Source: Caprella mutica (Eukaryota > Arthropoda > Malacostraca > Amphipoda > Caprellidae). From it: 64,000 nucleotides of DNA. Under the pieces are notes generated by a model. That model had not been told where the DNA came from. It did no database searches and saw nothing but the letters and a program-made list of their open reading frames with translations. The stretch is taken from contig CANNZV010003233.1 of the NCBI GenBank assembly GCA_947561585.1, positions 1-64,000 of the forward strand. The letters run 5' to 3'. Made by a program: the position numbers and the translations under genes. Below are positions 1 to 10,057 of this stretch, one piece after another. Each line of letters starts with the position of its first letter. Position 1 is the first letter of the stretch.

Positions 1-337
1 ATGGACAGTCGAGAGCTGCACCGCCAATTATTGTTTTTGAAAATGTTATCTTATCTTATCTTATCTTTCCATATTTATTCTGCTGCAACAATGACTTTCC
101 TCCCTAACTAATGTTACAGTGCAAGGCTCCATCAAGCTAAAAAAAGATGTGTTTTAGTATTTGAAAAGGAGTGGAATAGTAATTACATACCTACCTATTT
201 ATTTCCTGAAATTGTACCGGAATGTCCATGACTTCTCATTAGTCATCCGGTTGCCGCCGTGATAAATGGATGAGGAAGATTGTATGGTCCAGGCAACAAA
301 TTCTTGCGTCCTCCCTAATTAATTCTTGTGCATTGCA

Positions 338-3300
338 ATGGCATCGAGGCCTCTTCCTAAAATAGTTGGCATGTGGGTCAACGAGAAAAAATGTCTGAAG
401 TTCGATTTGGCTGGATTCATTGAGGAATGTAGGTATGCACCACTTTTTCTACGTCGCAATTAAGTAAGCCTTTGAGTTACCTTGTATAGCAAGGGTCACA
501 CAGGTAAATTGTGACCCTTTAATATTAAAGAACATTTCTTGAGAATGAGTCTCAATCTCCTGTTGAACTGAATTTATAGCTAGGTATTAAAATGTTGCAT
601 ATTAAGATACCTAAGTTACTAGTAGGTAATTGCAAGGTATGTTATAATTTTTATGTGTGTTTAGAATGAATGATTTCAGTGTTTTTGGTTTGCCAAGTTC
701 TGTAGTATGTCAGGCAGTAAGCCAATTTTGACCCAAATTTTCTATAATTTTTTCTTCAAACCTATTTGGTTCAATTTTGAATTATTTAATCATGAAATTT
801 ACATGGTAACATTACTAACATACGGCTATTGGGGGTCATACCATTAGTCCGACGACCGACAGTTACTTCTTTCTGAGTTTCTGTGTTATTTTTTGATTAA
901 AATGAAAAATATGGTTAAATAGGTATTATGGTATACTCAATTTCAAATAATAATAAGGATTAGCCTAATCTAAATAATAAAATAATTTTTCATTTTTTAA
1001 ATTTTATATTCCTATTTTATTTTACTTTACTTCTAATATTAATTAGTATGATGCAATCCCTCATTTGATTTTGCTAGTTTGTTATACTGCACACTTCATG
1101 ATTGTTTAATGAGCTAGCATCCACTAGTCAGCACTCCCCCCCCCCCCCCCCTCCGCCCTCTCCCCAGTCTGCAGGATATGGGACCATGTTTCAGAGGCTG
1201 AAAAATTGAAAGCCAATTTTTGAGCCAAAATTTCACCAAGATTCTGAGCCAAGCCTATTTGGCTCATTTTTTGAAGATTTCAAACCAAAATTAACATGGG
1301 ATGATGGGAACATAGGAATTAATTCAAAATTTTAAGCCAATTAGACATATCTGAGTTTTGACCTTTTGAAATCTAAGCCAATTAATTGGCTTTAACTGAC
1401 ATACTCTGTAACATGGATATGGGAGATATTTGGGATATTCTCTACGAACAATTTTGATTTAATTCTTACATTTACATTAATTTTGCTACGAACACTTCTG
1501 AATTAATTCCTATATTTACATTATTTAATTTTTGCTACAAACAGAATAAGAGATCTCTACGAACATTTACCTGTTTCTGCAGACTGCCCCCTCCTGATAT
1601 ACATATATTTCATGTTCAATCAGTAATATACTACAAAAGTGTCAGACTAAATTATTAATGGGGTGTCGGACTGATGATTAGTAACCTGGCTAGTAATTAA
1701 TTCTGAATTTGAAGCCAATTTGACTTATCTCATATTAAGAGTTTTAAATTGTAAATCAATTAATTGGCATTAACTGACAGTGACAGGCTCTGAAACCCAG
1801 TCTGCAAAGCGTGTGACTGCGTGTCCATGTTGCCAAAGATCTTTGAAGACATTTTTTGAGGAAAAAAAATATCTCTGCAAGATCTTAGAGACAATTTCTT
1901 AATTAATTCCTATGTTTACATGTAATTATTGGTGACATTTTTGAGAATTCTGGTCATTTTTGGAGACAGATTTGACACACTTTGTAGACTGGTCTGAAAC
2001 ATAGGTGTCTTTAGCAGGTAGTTGCAGTTTACCTGCTTCACGGCATTTCACCCTATTTAGATTGTAAAATTGGCTCATTTTTTTTTCTTAATTTCTATAT
2101 TCTGGTCAAGTGTGGGACAGTGGGAGGAGAAATTAGAAAAAAGTTAAGCATCCAGAATAAATTAGCGCAAATTCAGGAAAGTTGCATTTCAGAAAATGTA
2201 TTTAGGACCCCAGCTGCCTGTTTCTCAGCTCTGTGCTACATATTAAAGTCTTTCTTTTTTATCTCCTTTTACCCCGAAAATGAATTACCTATGACAGTAA
2301 TTTTTAGCCCTTCAATTGCACACCATGTTTCAGAAGACAGTAGCTGGCAAAATCCAAACTGGAACCAGATTTGGAGTCAAAATTCCTCAAAAAAAGCAGA
2401 GGCTCAGAGCCAAGTCAATTTGGCTAATTAAAGAAAATTTTGAGCCAAAACTAACATGGGAGCATAGGAATTAACTCAAAATTCTAAGCCAATTAGACAT
2501 ATGAGTTTTGACATTTTTAAATGTATGCCAATTAATTAAATTGGCTTTAACTGGCACACTCAGTGACTCTAATACATGGATTGCAAATGGCAAGAAATAT
2601 CAAGTTTTCCATTAGCTAGCTATATTTCATATATAATAACAACAACATGATTAAAATTTTGGAGAGGATGTATAATATGATACTTCAATCATTTTAGGAT
2701 AAAAATTCAGTCAATCATGATCCATGATACGTGCAGGTATCATGGATACCAATTAAAATAAGTTAGATAAATATTATTATTTACTTTTTCTTACATGATT
2801 GAATACTCTGAACTTACCCTGCTTGTAATTTGTTCAATTCAAGGCAACTTAATTGTATTTGGGTTACTAAATTTACTTAATTGAATAATTAATGATTTTT
2901 TGAGTGAATTATTGACAGGTAATATTTATTTACTCAATGAGATCATAACTTAATAACTATTTGGTATATTGTTGAAGAATTGAGATTTTTGTATTCAATA
3001 GTTTTTATTGAACTGATAATAATTGTTTAATGAACTATTTAACCCACAAGTTTTACACTTGCATCCAAATTTTCTAATTTTCATTATAAATTTCATATCA
3101 TAACCTAATCTATTTTACTATTTTCATTTCAGAAAGCTGAATATGGAGGTGATGATGGTATGTTACAGCTAATACCATCGTGTTACATATTCAATCTCGA
3201 TGTAGTTCAATTTGTTATTCATTTCTTGATATTCTCTTCCAGCTGGACCTGTCCAAACCCATCTCCAAAAGACTTCCAGTTGACATAATCATCCATAAAA

Positions 3301-6300
3301 TATCAGCTCTCTATGCCCAATCTCTTGATGCAAATATCCAGGTAAATATTTAATAAGAATTCAAAGTGTTTGCAACCAAATTAATGAAAACATAAAGAAT
3401 GTTGAAAATGAGATATTCAAAATTTTCCCAATATTCTCCAAACTGGGAAAATTACCGCACTTTAGTTAACCCGTTATGCCGTAAATTAATTTGAGTGTGA
3501 AGAAAAAAACAGATTTTTTATATTATTGTAATATGTCATTGTGCCTTAATATATGAGAGACTACACATGTGTGTATCCAGTCGTTTAAAGAAAATATCTC
3601 GTAAAAACCCTTTCCAAATACATCATTTGAACGAGGACATATATGTCCCTTCCAGGCTTAAAGGGTTACGTTTAATTCTCAGCAGAATCATTGCTATGAT
3701 GTAGGTTGTGATTCTATTTCTTGTTTGTAGGCTCTTGAATATGCGGAAAACTTTGAGAACTTTGTTGAAGATAACCCACATATCCCAATTATGGATCCCC
3801 TTCCTGGAGTGCAAACTCTGCTTCATAGACCTGCAACGTATGCATTGCTTGATGCAACCTTCCAAAAAGATGGAGATGGTAAGCCAACATTTCTCATCTT
3901 TAACAAATTATATTTAATTGATATTTATTTCCTTTTCTGAAATTTAGCTCTAGTATATTCTCTCCATTTTGTATTTTATTATTGATTAATTACCAATTTT
4001 TATATTATATACTGTTTCATGCTATTTATTGATAAAATATGAATTATTTCTTCTTTTCCATAAGCTTTCAAATAATATTTTACTGTACTATCTAGTTTAC
4101 AACTAATTGGAACATAGCTCAATACTAGCTGTAGTTAAATAGATACATTTTAGTTAACATCCAATATGGTCTTTTATCTATTTTTTTACTAGAGCAAGTT
4201 CTTAATTATAAGTCAATTCCACATTTTCGGACATGTAAGAAAAAAAACTTAAAGAATAATTATATATATCTTTTCTTATGTTTCCAAAAGTGGAACAGTC
4301 CGATACTTAAGAACATACCTACCGTAACTAGTATAACAGACAGTGATGGTGAAATGTTTCTGCCTGTTGCAGGTGTTCTTTTTAATCCACCCTTTGTTGA
4401 GCTGCCAGGCAATGCAAGTTTGAAGGAGAAGCAAGAGAGAGTCAGGGCTGCCAATCTCACATTCCCAATTGGTGAGTCAACTGACGTAGTTAGCCGAGTA
4501 AGTTACTTTATTCAGACGCTATCTCGTACATTTATTGTAAGTTATGAGTCATATGATAATTTCACAAGAACTGTTCATTAGAATGGCCTTTGATAAATTA
4601 TTAATATCAAATTGAATAACCAATTACTGTTTAAATTCAAAAATTATAGAACACCTTCTTGCTAGCAAGTACCAAATACAATAAGCTACTTAAATTATCT
4701 TTATGATAATAACCTCAATACATTCTGTCTACTGCTATTCTTCAGTCTTTGGAAATAAAAATTAACTTTTTATTCATTGAGAAATATTGATATTTATGGT
4801 TCTACAGGTATTAATTATCATCAACTGCTCATTTATCTCTATGTTGAACTCTTCATTTTCCTCTTTTATTACAGTTTGTAAGCCAGTGTTTGGATGTGGT
4901 GGAACAGAAGCACATGAGGTAACTTTAGTTGAACTCACTTTTATTATTAGCCGAGACAAAGCTCTGTACCCAGGGTATGATTTTTGTGTATCATCTCACC
5001 TGTAACTTCATCAGTAGCTACTTCCCCGATTTACTTTATTTTTTTTTTCAAATGGAAGAGCATGGCAGGTTAATTTGATTTGTTTTTTTACAAAAATCGA
5101 CTTTTATCGATCTAGATGTTGAATAATTTCAAGTTAAAAATTGAACATTAGCTACAATAAATCTGTATTAAAAAAAATTAATCACCTGTAGGTGTTTTGA
5201 ATAGATAAAGTTTATCGTTATGATGTTCTTTCAGATGGCGGTTGTTCTGAGCATCAACAGACTGGATGAGTGGAAAGGTCCGTGTGTTGCTCAGTCTTTT
5301 ATTCAGCACAGGGCTGTTCTCTACAAGATATTCGTGCTTGGCGACATTTGGCATCTGGTATTGAGACCTTCTCTCAAGAATTTTGCTGAGAAAGGTAATT
5401 GGGTTTACTTAATATTGTTACATATCTTCAAGCATTACAATTAGCTACAGCAGTATTCTTTTATAATGAACTAGATTATGTGCACTTGGTAGAGCGCATA
5501 CCTTCGCCGCTGCTTTGACCCGTTCTCTCCCAAAATTGAATAAACTGGTAACTGGATAATAACCAATTGCCACATCAAGTTTCATGCAATATGGTTCAAT
5601 ACTTTTTGAGTTATAAATGACCTTGACCTTTGACCGGATTGCTCCCAAAATTCTAACAGATGGCTCCTCGACATTGACCAATTGTACCATCAAATTTCAG
5701 ACAATTTGGTTGAATACTTTTTGAGTTATTGAGTTACAAATGGCCTTGACCTTTGACCCGATCGCTCCCAAACTCTATCAAATGGTTCCTGCAATCGTCC
5801 CACCAAGTTTCATGCAATATGGTTCAATACTTTTTGAGTTATGAATGACCATGACCTTGACCAGGTCACTCCCAAAATTCTACCAGCAGGTCACTGGACA
5901 TGGACCAATCGTTTCACCAAATTTCAGGCAATTTGGTTGAACACTTTTTTAGTTAAGCGAATAACAAGATGTTAAGTAAATAAATAAACGACGGCTAAAA
6001 TATGACCTTCCCGCATTCTTCGAAGGTAAATATTGTATAGTGAATATAGAGTCCTTAGTAAGGAATGTATAGTTAACAAATATTTTTAATTTTTTTAACG
6101 AAAATTAAAGCCAAATTTATGGCAGACCAAAGATAATTTGTTCACTATAGAGGCTACTTCTTTACTCAGGACACTACATTCACTGTACATGATATCTTTA
6201 TATAGTAATCCGCCCCCAGGAGCTCTATCCTGAAGCTGTCTGTGGTGAATGGAAGAGAAGGGGGTGGCGTCCCTTGGGCCCCTAACTGTTGTAATTTGGA

Positions 6301-9300
6301 TTATGGATTGTCTTTTTTCATTTTTACCATGTTTATCATTTTTTTAACGCTACTTTCAGTTTTAGAGGATAGCGCTAGAGTTATGCTCTTTAACTACGAG
6401 GTCTTAGATTTTGTGTTAGGTAGGCTTCATTTACTATCACCTCTTCATTTTCCTCTTCCATCCGTGAGTGCAGCCACCGGTGCTTGTGTCCCGTTTCGTC
6501 ACATTCCTTGGTAAGTTACTGCATTCACGGAGTAGCTTTTCTGCATCCATGAGCATTGTCACCGACGGTGGTAAGTGACTTTGTTCATGGAGCCACTTTT
6601 CTCTCTGACTGCTTCTTCCAGTCCCTTGTATTTAATTTCCTTTTGACGTCAGCGATATGGCCTTTGGTTCCGAAGCAGACGTTAAACCCCTACTAAAATA
6701 TATATATAGTAATCCTACTATTGTAAAGTTTTTCTTGGGACAGTGATGTTAGTAAACTGTGAAGATGTCATCACAGTCACTTTTCTTTGACTGTACATCT
6801 GTTTATATAGCTAAATAGGCTTCGTATAGAAAACTATAGATTATTAGTTTACTTGAAATCTCAATTGTGATAGGTATATGTAGTTAGTAGTATGTCTTTC
6901 AAAATAGAATATGATCTTGGGTAAGTTACAAATTATCGGTCAGTACTACATCTTCGGTCACATAAGAAAGAACAATGTATAAATTATTATTATTAAATAG
7001 AATAATTTTTATATTGTTTTTCTTATGTATATGACCGAAGATGTATTACTGACCGATAATTTGTAACTTACCTTAGTGTACATTTCAGTAATACTAAACG
7101 AAAAGTTGTATGTAAATAATGCTAGAGAGAAATGATAGGGTAAGTTCTGAGTTATTGCACTGTTCTATATTTTCGATCATGCTAGAAAAAGGAATGATTT
7201 ATAACTTTCATTTGAATTGGTATCTGAAAAATGTCTACATTGTACATAATTTTAATATACATTTTCTTATTATTTAAAGGTCTGCTTCTTCTGTTCTGTA
7301 AAAAATTCTTATACGATCGGAAATGTGGAACAGTTCAATAATTCAGAACTTAGCCTCATTTCTTAACTTTTGAAAGTTGTTTTAATAGTCGATAATTTGT
7401 TCTGGAATGTTGCAGACGCGCCAACAATTCACTTCAACTCTGCCCATGTTTCCAAGGCTGACTCCTGCAGTCCTCTCACTTTTCTGGATCACGCTGAGAT
7501 AGAACCAATTCCCATTCCAGACTACAATATTCTCAACAGGTAAGCACGTGGGTTGAGTCACACTACAGTAAGTCACGAATTATCGGTCGGTTCCACATCT
7601 TCGTTCATATAAGAAAAAACGATATATTATTAATGATTATTTAATTTTAATTAAATCCAGAGATGGATACCAATTAAATTATTGTTAGTTTTTTCTAATG
7701 TGAAACCGACCAATAATTCGTACCTTACCCCATATCGAATAAATAGCATTCATTCTTCCATTATTGAATATAGTGTAACAAAAATATAAAATTTCATGTC
7801 ACTTGAAGGCCCAGTGCAACTTTTTATGTTTTGGGCAGAAATGTGAATAACATTATTCTGTAATATCAATATTGAACTAACTATTTGTTTTTGAAAAGCC
7901 ACTATATAATTACGAATGCCATCTAACAGGGTGGTTTGGCTTAAACCAAGCTAAAAAACCATGGTTTATTTGGTTTTTTTATCCTTTGAAGCTCTAAAAT
8001 CATTTTTAATTTATCAGTAATCATCAATATTATATTTATATCATTCAAAATAGTTTTATTAAAGCATTTAAATATATTATGTAGTTAAATAAAAATATAA
8101 TTAGGTAATCTTAGTAGTGTAATTTTTTCATGGAAGATATTAAAATTTAAAACCAAAGGAAAATAGAAATATGGACAGGGTTTTCTCCTCACCATATTGT
8201 ATTATCATTTTATAAAGATATTTTACATAGTGATTTAGTAAATATCCAAATATAGCCTTGAGTCACACTGTGATTTTCATTTGCTAATGTTATATTTTAA
8301 TTTGAACATCTACATTTGAAATGTAAATCAATGGAAATATAAGAATTTAAGAAATATTTGAATTTTGAATCTAGCTCTGTTATTTCAAACTTGAGCTTTG
8401 AATTTTTTGAGAGCTTATTAAAGTAAACTAGCAACTAAGAATTATTCATGAATTGGTAGTAAAATGTTACATAGCATCTGCATTAATCAATTTTTTCATA
8501 ATTTATCTCAAATAAATCTGTTTTCCATAATTTACCAAAATATGAATGATGTTTCGTAATGTTAATCATGGATAGTGATCAGTTATATGAACTAATAAGT
8601 ATCTATATGCACTTTTATTAAATAATTACATATATAAACCAAATAAACCAATAAAAAAACATTGGTTTTTAACAATCCTGTTATCTAACTGTACAACTGA
8701 CTATTACTCATTTAACCCTAGTTTCATTATATTAAGATGCATAATCTCAAGAATGTGTCCAAATAATGTAGGTACGTTTATTTGTAAATAAAATGATGTA
8801 TGAAAAACCGGTGCATGTAGGGTTATTGGACGGTTTCACATTTTCGATAATGTAATCAAAAAATGAATAATTAGCTATTGTTATTTATCCCTTTATTGTA
8901 ATTGGGAACATATCAATTAAAATATTAAATTTTTCTTTTTATATGGTCGAAACTGGAACTTTTTGATAATTTGTTACTTGCCTTGTTGTAATTCTTGAGA
9001 TGGTATATAAATACTCTTCGGACTCTCCCAATCTGTTTGGTTAATTTTTATTCCCCTTCTCTAAAGTTATTTGTTATTCTTTTATCTCTCCTACATTAGG
9101 ATCGTGGAGAGGATTCAGTCGAGTCTGCGGATGGATCTGTTAGGGATAGACATAGTTATCGAGCGTAAGACGTTGAGATATGCCGTTATCGACATCAACC
9201 CCTTCCCAAGTAAGTAACGAATGAACAGCAAATGAGTGATAACTTTACAGTTTAACATTTTCGATAATATAATTATTATATAACTTTCATTGGTATTGTA

Positions 9301-9876
9301 GAACTCCTCTATAGTGAATAAGTTAGGTTGTAGTTCGTATAGTGAACTAATTTTCTTTAGTCTGCAATGAACTGTAGTCAGTTTTAGAAAAACTGACTGT
9401 CATTTTATGACACAGTCTAAATAAAATCTGTTCACTATAACTACGGAATACATCCTAACTTGATTCACTATAGAGGAGATCTACTGAATAAAATTTAAAT
9501 AATACATTCTTTACTTCCAGGCTATGCTGATGTTCCTAACTTCATCCCCGGTTTGGCTTTTTGCCTCCACAAGAAGATGGAGAAGCATAAGAAACAGCCA
9601 CAACCTTTCTACTCCTCCCGAGTGCGGGACATGCTCCTCCCCTTCAAGAGGAGCCCTGATGGGGAGCTGGTGGGGACGCGTACCAGAAACAGCTCCCACC
9701 TGAACATTCCTGAGATACTGAGGACTAGAGGCCACATTTCCAGTGTTAGGGAGATTTACTTTGACGGGACCAACGTACTGGAGTCGGAGGACCAAAGAGA
9801 AGAGAAATACTTGTCTGAGTTATGTAGCGCTATTGGCGATACTTCTGTTTGTAACGAACAATATACTAAAAGGTAA
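338..9876 (+). CDS. ITPK1: Inositol-tetrakisphosphate 1-kinase (ITPK1), complete, ten exons
   Basis: The enzyme is an ATP-grasp kinase of soluble inositol phosphates, acting on Ins(1,3,4)P3 and Ins(3,4,5,6)P4 in the cytosol on the route to InsP6. Exons read from GT-AG junctions with matching phase are 338-432, 3133-3157, 3243-3341, 3731-3878, 4373-4471, 4875-4918, 5235-5394, 7416-7539, 9100-9209 and 9521-9876. They sum to 1260 nt, or 419 aa, close to the 414 aa of human ITPK1. The start gives MASRPLPKIVGMWVNEKKC, aligning with the family N-terminus. Family motifs include DIIIHK (about residues 58-63), PSLKNF (exon 7), LLGIDIVI (278-285) and AVIDINPFP (293-301). D282, D296 and N298 fit the metal ligands of the human enzyme (D281, D295, N297). 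The introns carry several MITEs. Exon 2 is only 25 nt, so automatic gene finders may miss it. Identity is confident; exact substrate preference in insects is inferred. Confidence 0.95.
1164..1410 (+). mobile_element. CCAGTCTG-superfamily element, word AGCCAATT
   Basis: It begins CCAGTCTGCAGG. The word AGCCAA[AT] occurs repeatedly in both orientations, and the centre is GAACATAGGAATTAATTC, the reverse of the shared core. The other end, near ACTGACATACTCTG, resembles the end of a copy at about 46230 (reverse orientation). Neither a clean right terminus nor a target duplication was found, so the right boundary is approximate. Confidence 0.6.
1797..1992 (+). mobile_element. hAT-like MITE of the CCAGTCTG superfamily, word TTGGAGA-type
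   Basis: The element starts CCAGTCTGCAAAG and ends TTTGTAGACTGG. It is flanked on both sides by the identical octamer TCTGAAAC (1789-1796 and 1993-2000), a perfect 8-bp target-site duplication. The central core AATTCCTATGTTTACATG lies at about 1914-1931. The host sequence is an AGCCAATT-family element; a related unoccupied version of the insertion point is visible on the opposite strand at about 1186-1199. Confidence 0.85.
4195..4325. mobile_element. MITE of the GGGTAAGTTCC family in ITPK1 intron 4
   Basis: The left arm reads ATAAGTCAATTCCACATTTTC and the right arm is the reverse complement of a similar sequence (AAAAGTGGAACAGTCCGATA). AAGAAAAAAA and its complement lie just inside both arms, as in other members of this family. 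This copy is degraded at its tips. Confidence 0.65.
5465..6030. repeat. Dispersed ~560-bp repeat with internal ~110-bp subrepeats
   Basis: This is one of three copies in the window, with the others at about 57768-58350 and 43660-44090. The head reads TGGTAGAGCGCATACCTTCG, the tail ends CATTCTTCGAAGGTAA, and a TGCGAATAACAAGAT-like stretch precedes the tail. Between them the same ~110-bp block recurs about four times, each block containing a CTTTTTGAGTTAT motif and a CTCCCAAAAT motif. The head looks slightly like the D arm of a tRNA, so a SINE origin is possible, but no convincing tRNA fold or RNA polymerase III B box was found. It lies in ITPK1 intron 7. Confidence 0.65.
6036..6188. mobile_element. 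MITE with CTATAGTG-type terminal inverted repeats
   Basis: The left end (TATAGTGAATATAGAGTCC) matches the reverse complement of the right end (CTCTATAGTGAAC and CAGTGAATGTAG) imperfectly over about 45 bp. It is related to the cleaner copy at 9301-9481. Confidence 0.5.
6225..6700. repeat. Dispersed ~470-bp repeat, copy 1
   Basis: The stretch is repeated in inverse orientation at about 13190-13690 and partly at 15780-16025. It includes a block about 65 bp long around GGTAAGTGACTTTGTTCATG that occurs more than once per copy. Open frames here (such as 6242-6514) are repeat sequence with no recognisable protein. Confidence 0.7.
6918..7076. mobile_element. MITE, GGGTAAGTTCC family
   Basis: The terminal inverted repeats are about 50 bp. 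The left end is GGGTAAGTTACAAATTATCG and the right end is its near-perfect reverse complement, CGATAATTTGTAACTTACC. The inner arm ends in CTTCGGTCACATAAGAAA. It lies in ITPK1 intron 7. Confidence 0.85.
7138..7352. mobile_element. MITE, GGGTAAGTTCC family, diverged copy
   Basis: The left arm begins GGGTAAGTTCTGAGTTATTG with TTTTCGATCAT further in. The right arm carries ATACGATCGGAAATGTGGAA and TTCAGAACTTAGCC, the reverse complement of the left. Confidence 0.7.
7567..7732. mobile_element. MITE, GGGTAAGTTCC family, in ITPK1 intron 8
   Basis: The left arm contains CACGAATTATCGGTCGGTTC and the right arm contains GAAACCGACCAATAATTCGT, its reverse complement. AAGAAAAAAC and GTTTTTTCT lie just inside. 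It begins about 30 bp after the exon 8 splice donor. Confidence 0.8.
7927..8680. mobile_element. hAT-like element (non-autonomous), 0.75 kb, ITPK1 intron 8
   Basis: The left end is CAGGGTGGTTTGG and the right end is the complement of CAGGATTGTTAAAAACC. AAACCATGGTTTATTTGG near the left matches the complement of the right subterminal sequence. The flanks CCATCTAA (left) and TTATCTAA (right) agree at six of eight positions, consistent with an aged 8-bp duplication. No transposase frame is present. Confidence 0.6.
8816..8983. mobile_element. MITE, GGGTAAGTTCC family, degraded
   Basis: The left arm is GGGTTATTGGACGGTTTCAC followed by ATTTTCGATAATG. The right arm carries GGTCGAAACTGGAAC and TTTGATAATTTGTTACTTGCC in the opposite orientation. 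It lies in ITPK1 intron 8. Confidence 0.6.
9301..9481. mobile_element. TA-flanked MITE with CTCCTCTATAGTGAA terminal repeats
   Basis: The left end is GAACTCCTCTATAGTGAATA and the right end is its complement, CTATAGAGGAGATC, with TA on both outer sides (9299-9300 and 9482-9483). The size and TA duplication fit a Tc1/mariner-type non-autonomous element. It lies in ITPK1 intron 9, just before the last exon. A solo end of this type is seen at 62215-62232. Confidence 0.8.
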
Positions 9877-10057
9877 TACAGGGTTATTTTTGAATGAAAG
9901 TTTATCAGTTTTTGCGGAGTGTGTTTTTTAGTCAATTTTAACCTATTTGTTAAAATATTTATATAAATATGATTTATTTAATAACTTTGCATTTATTTGA
10001 TACATATAGTTACACATTAAATATATATTTCCTATTAAAAAAAAATTTGTTTAACAA
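9877..10057. promoter_or_regulatory. 181-bp convergent 3' intergenic gap with polyadenylation signals
   Basis: ITPK1 (+) and RAD9 (-) end tail to tail here. On the minus strand AATAAA occurs at 9997-9992 and 9978-9973, 60-80 bp past the RAD9 stop, and is a likely RAD9 polyadenylation signal. No canonical AATAAA for ITPK1 was seen on the plus strand in this gap. The two 3' UTRs therefore probably lie very close together or overlap. Confidence 0.55.

Larger units (their letters stand above)
433..3132 (+). repeat. ITPK1 intron 1, filled with CCAGTCTG-type elements
   Basis: This 2.7 kb intron holds no exon I can support. It contains a C16 homopolymer (1136-1151), several copies of the AGCCAATT-word element family (about 690-830, 1164-1410, 1690-2000 and 2310-2580), one element with a perfect target duplication (1797-1992), and fragments of a TTTTGCTACGAAC-word family (about 1445-1590). 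A palindrome of the form GGTATC-ATGATAC-GATACC lies at about 2705-2765 and recurs inside MITEs elsewhere in the window. An open frame at 2120-2431 lies within the repeats and shows no protein similarity. Confidence 0.7.

Noticed and set aside
1136..1151. C-rich tract as a structured (i-motif or G4) element
   Set aside because: A plain homopolymer run, like the G runs near 24328 and 57278; there is no spaced G-tract pattern.
5470..5520. tRNA gene suggested by GGTAGAGCGC
   Set aside because: No acceptor stem, anticodon arm or T arm can be folded around it; the segment is the head of a dispersed repeat.
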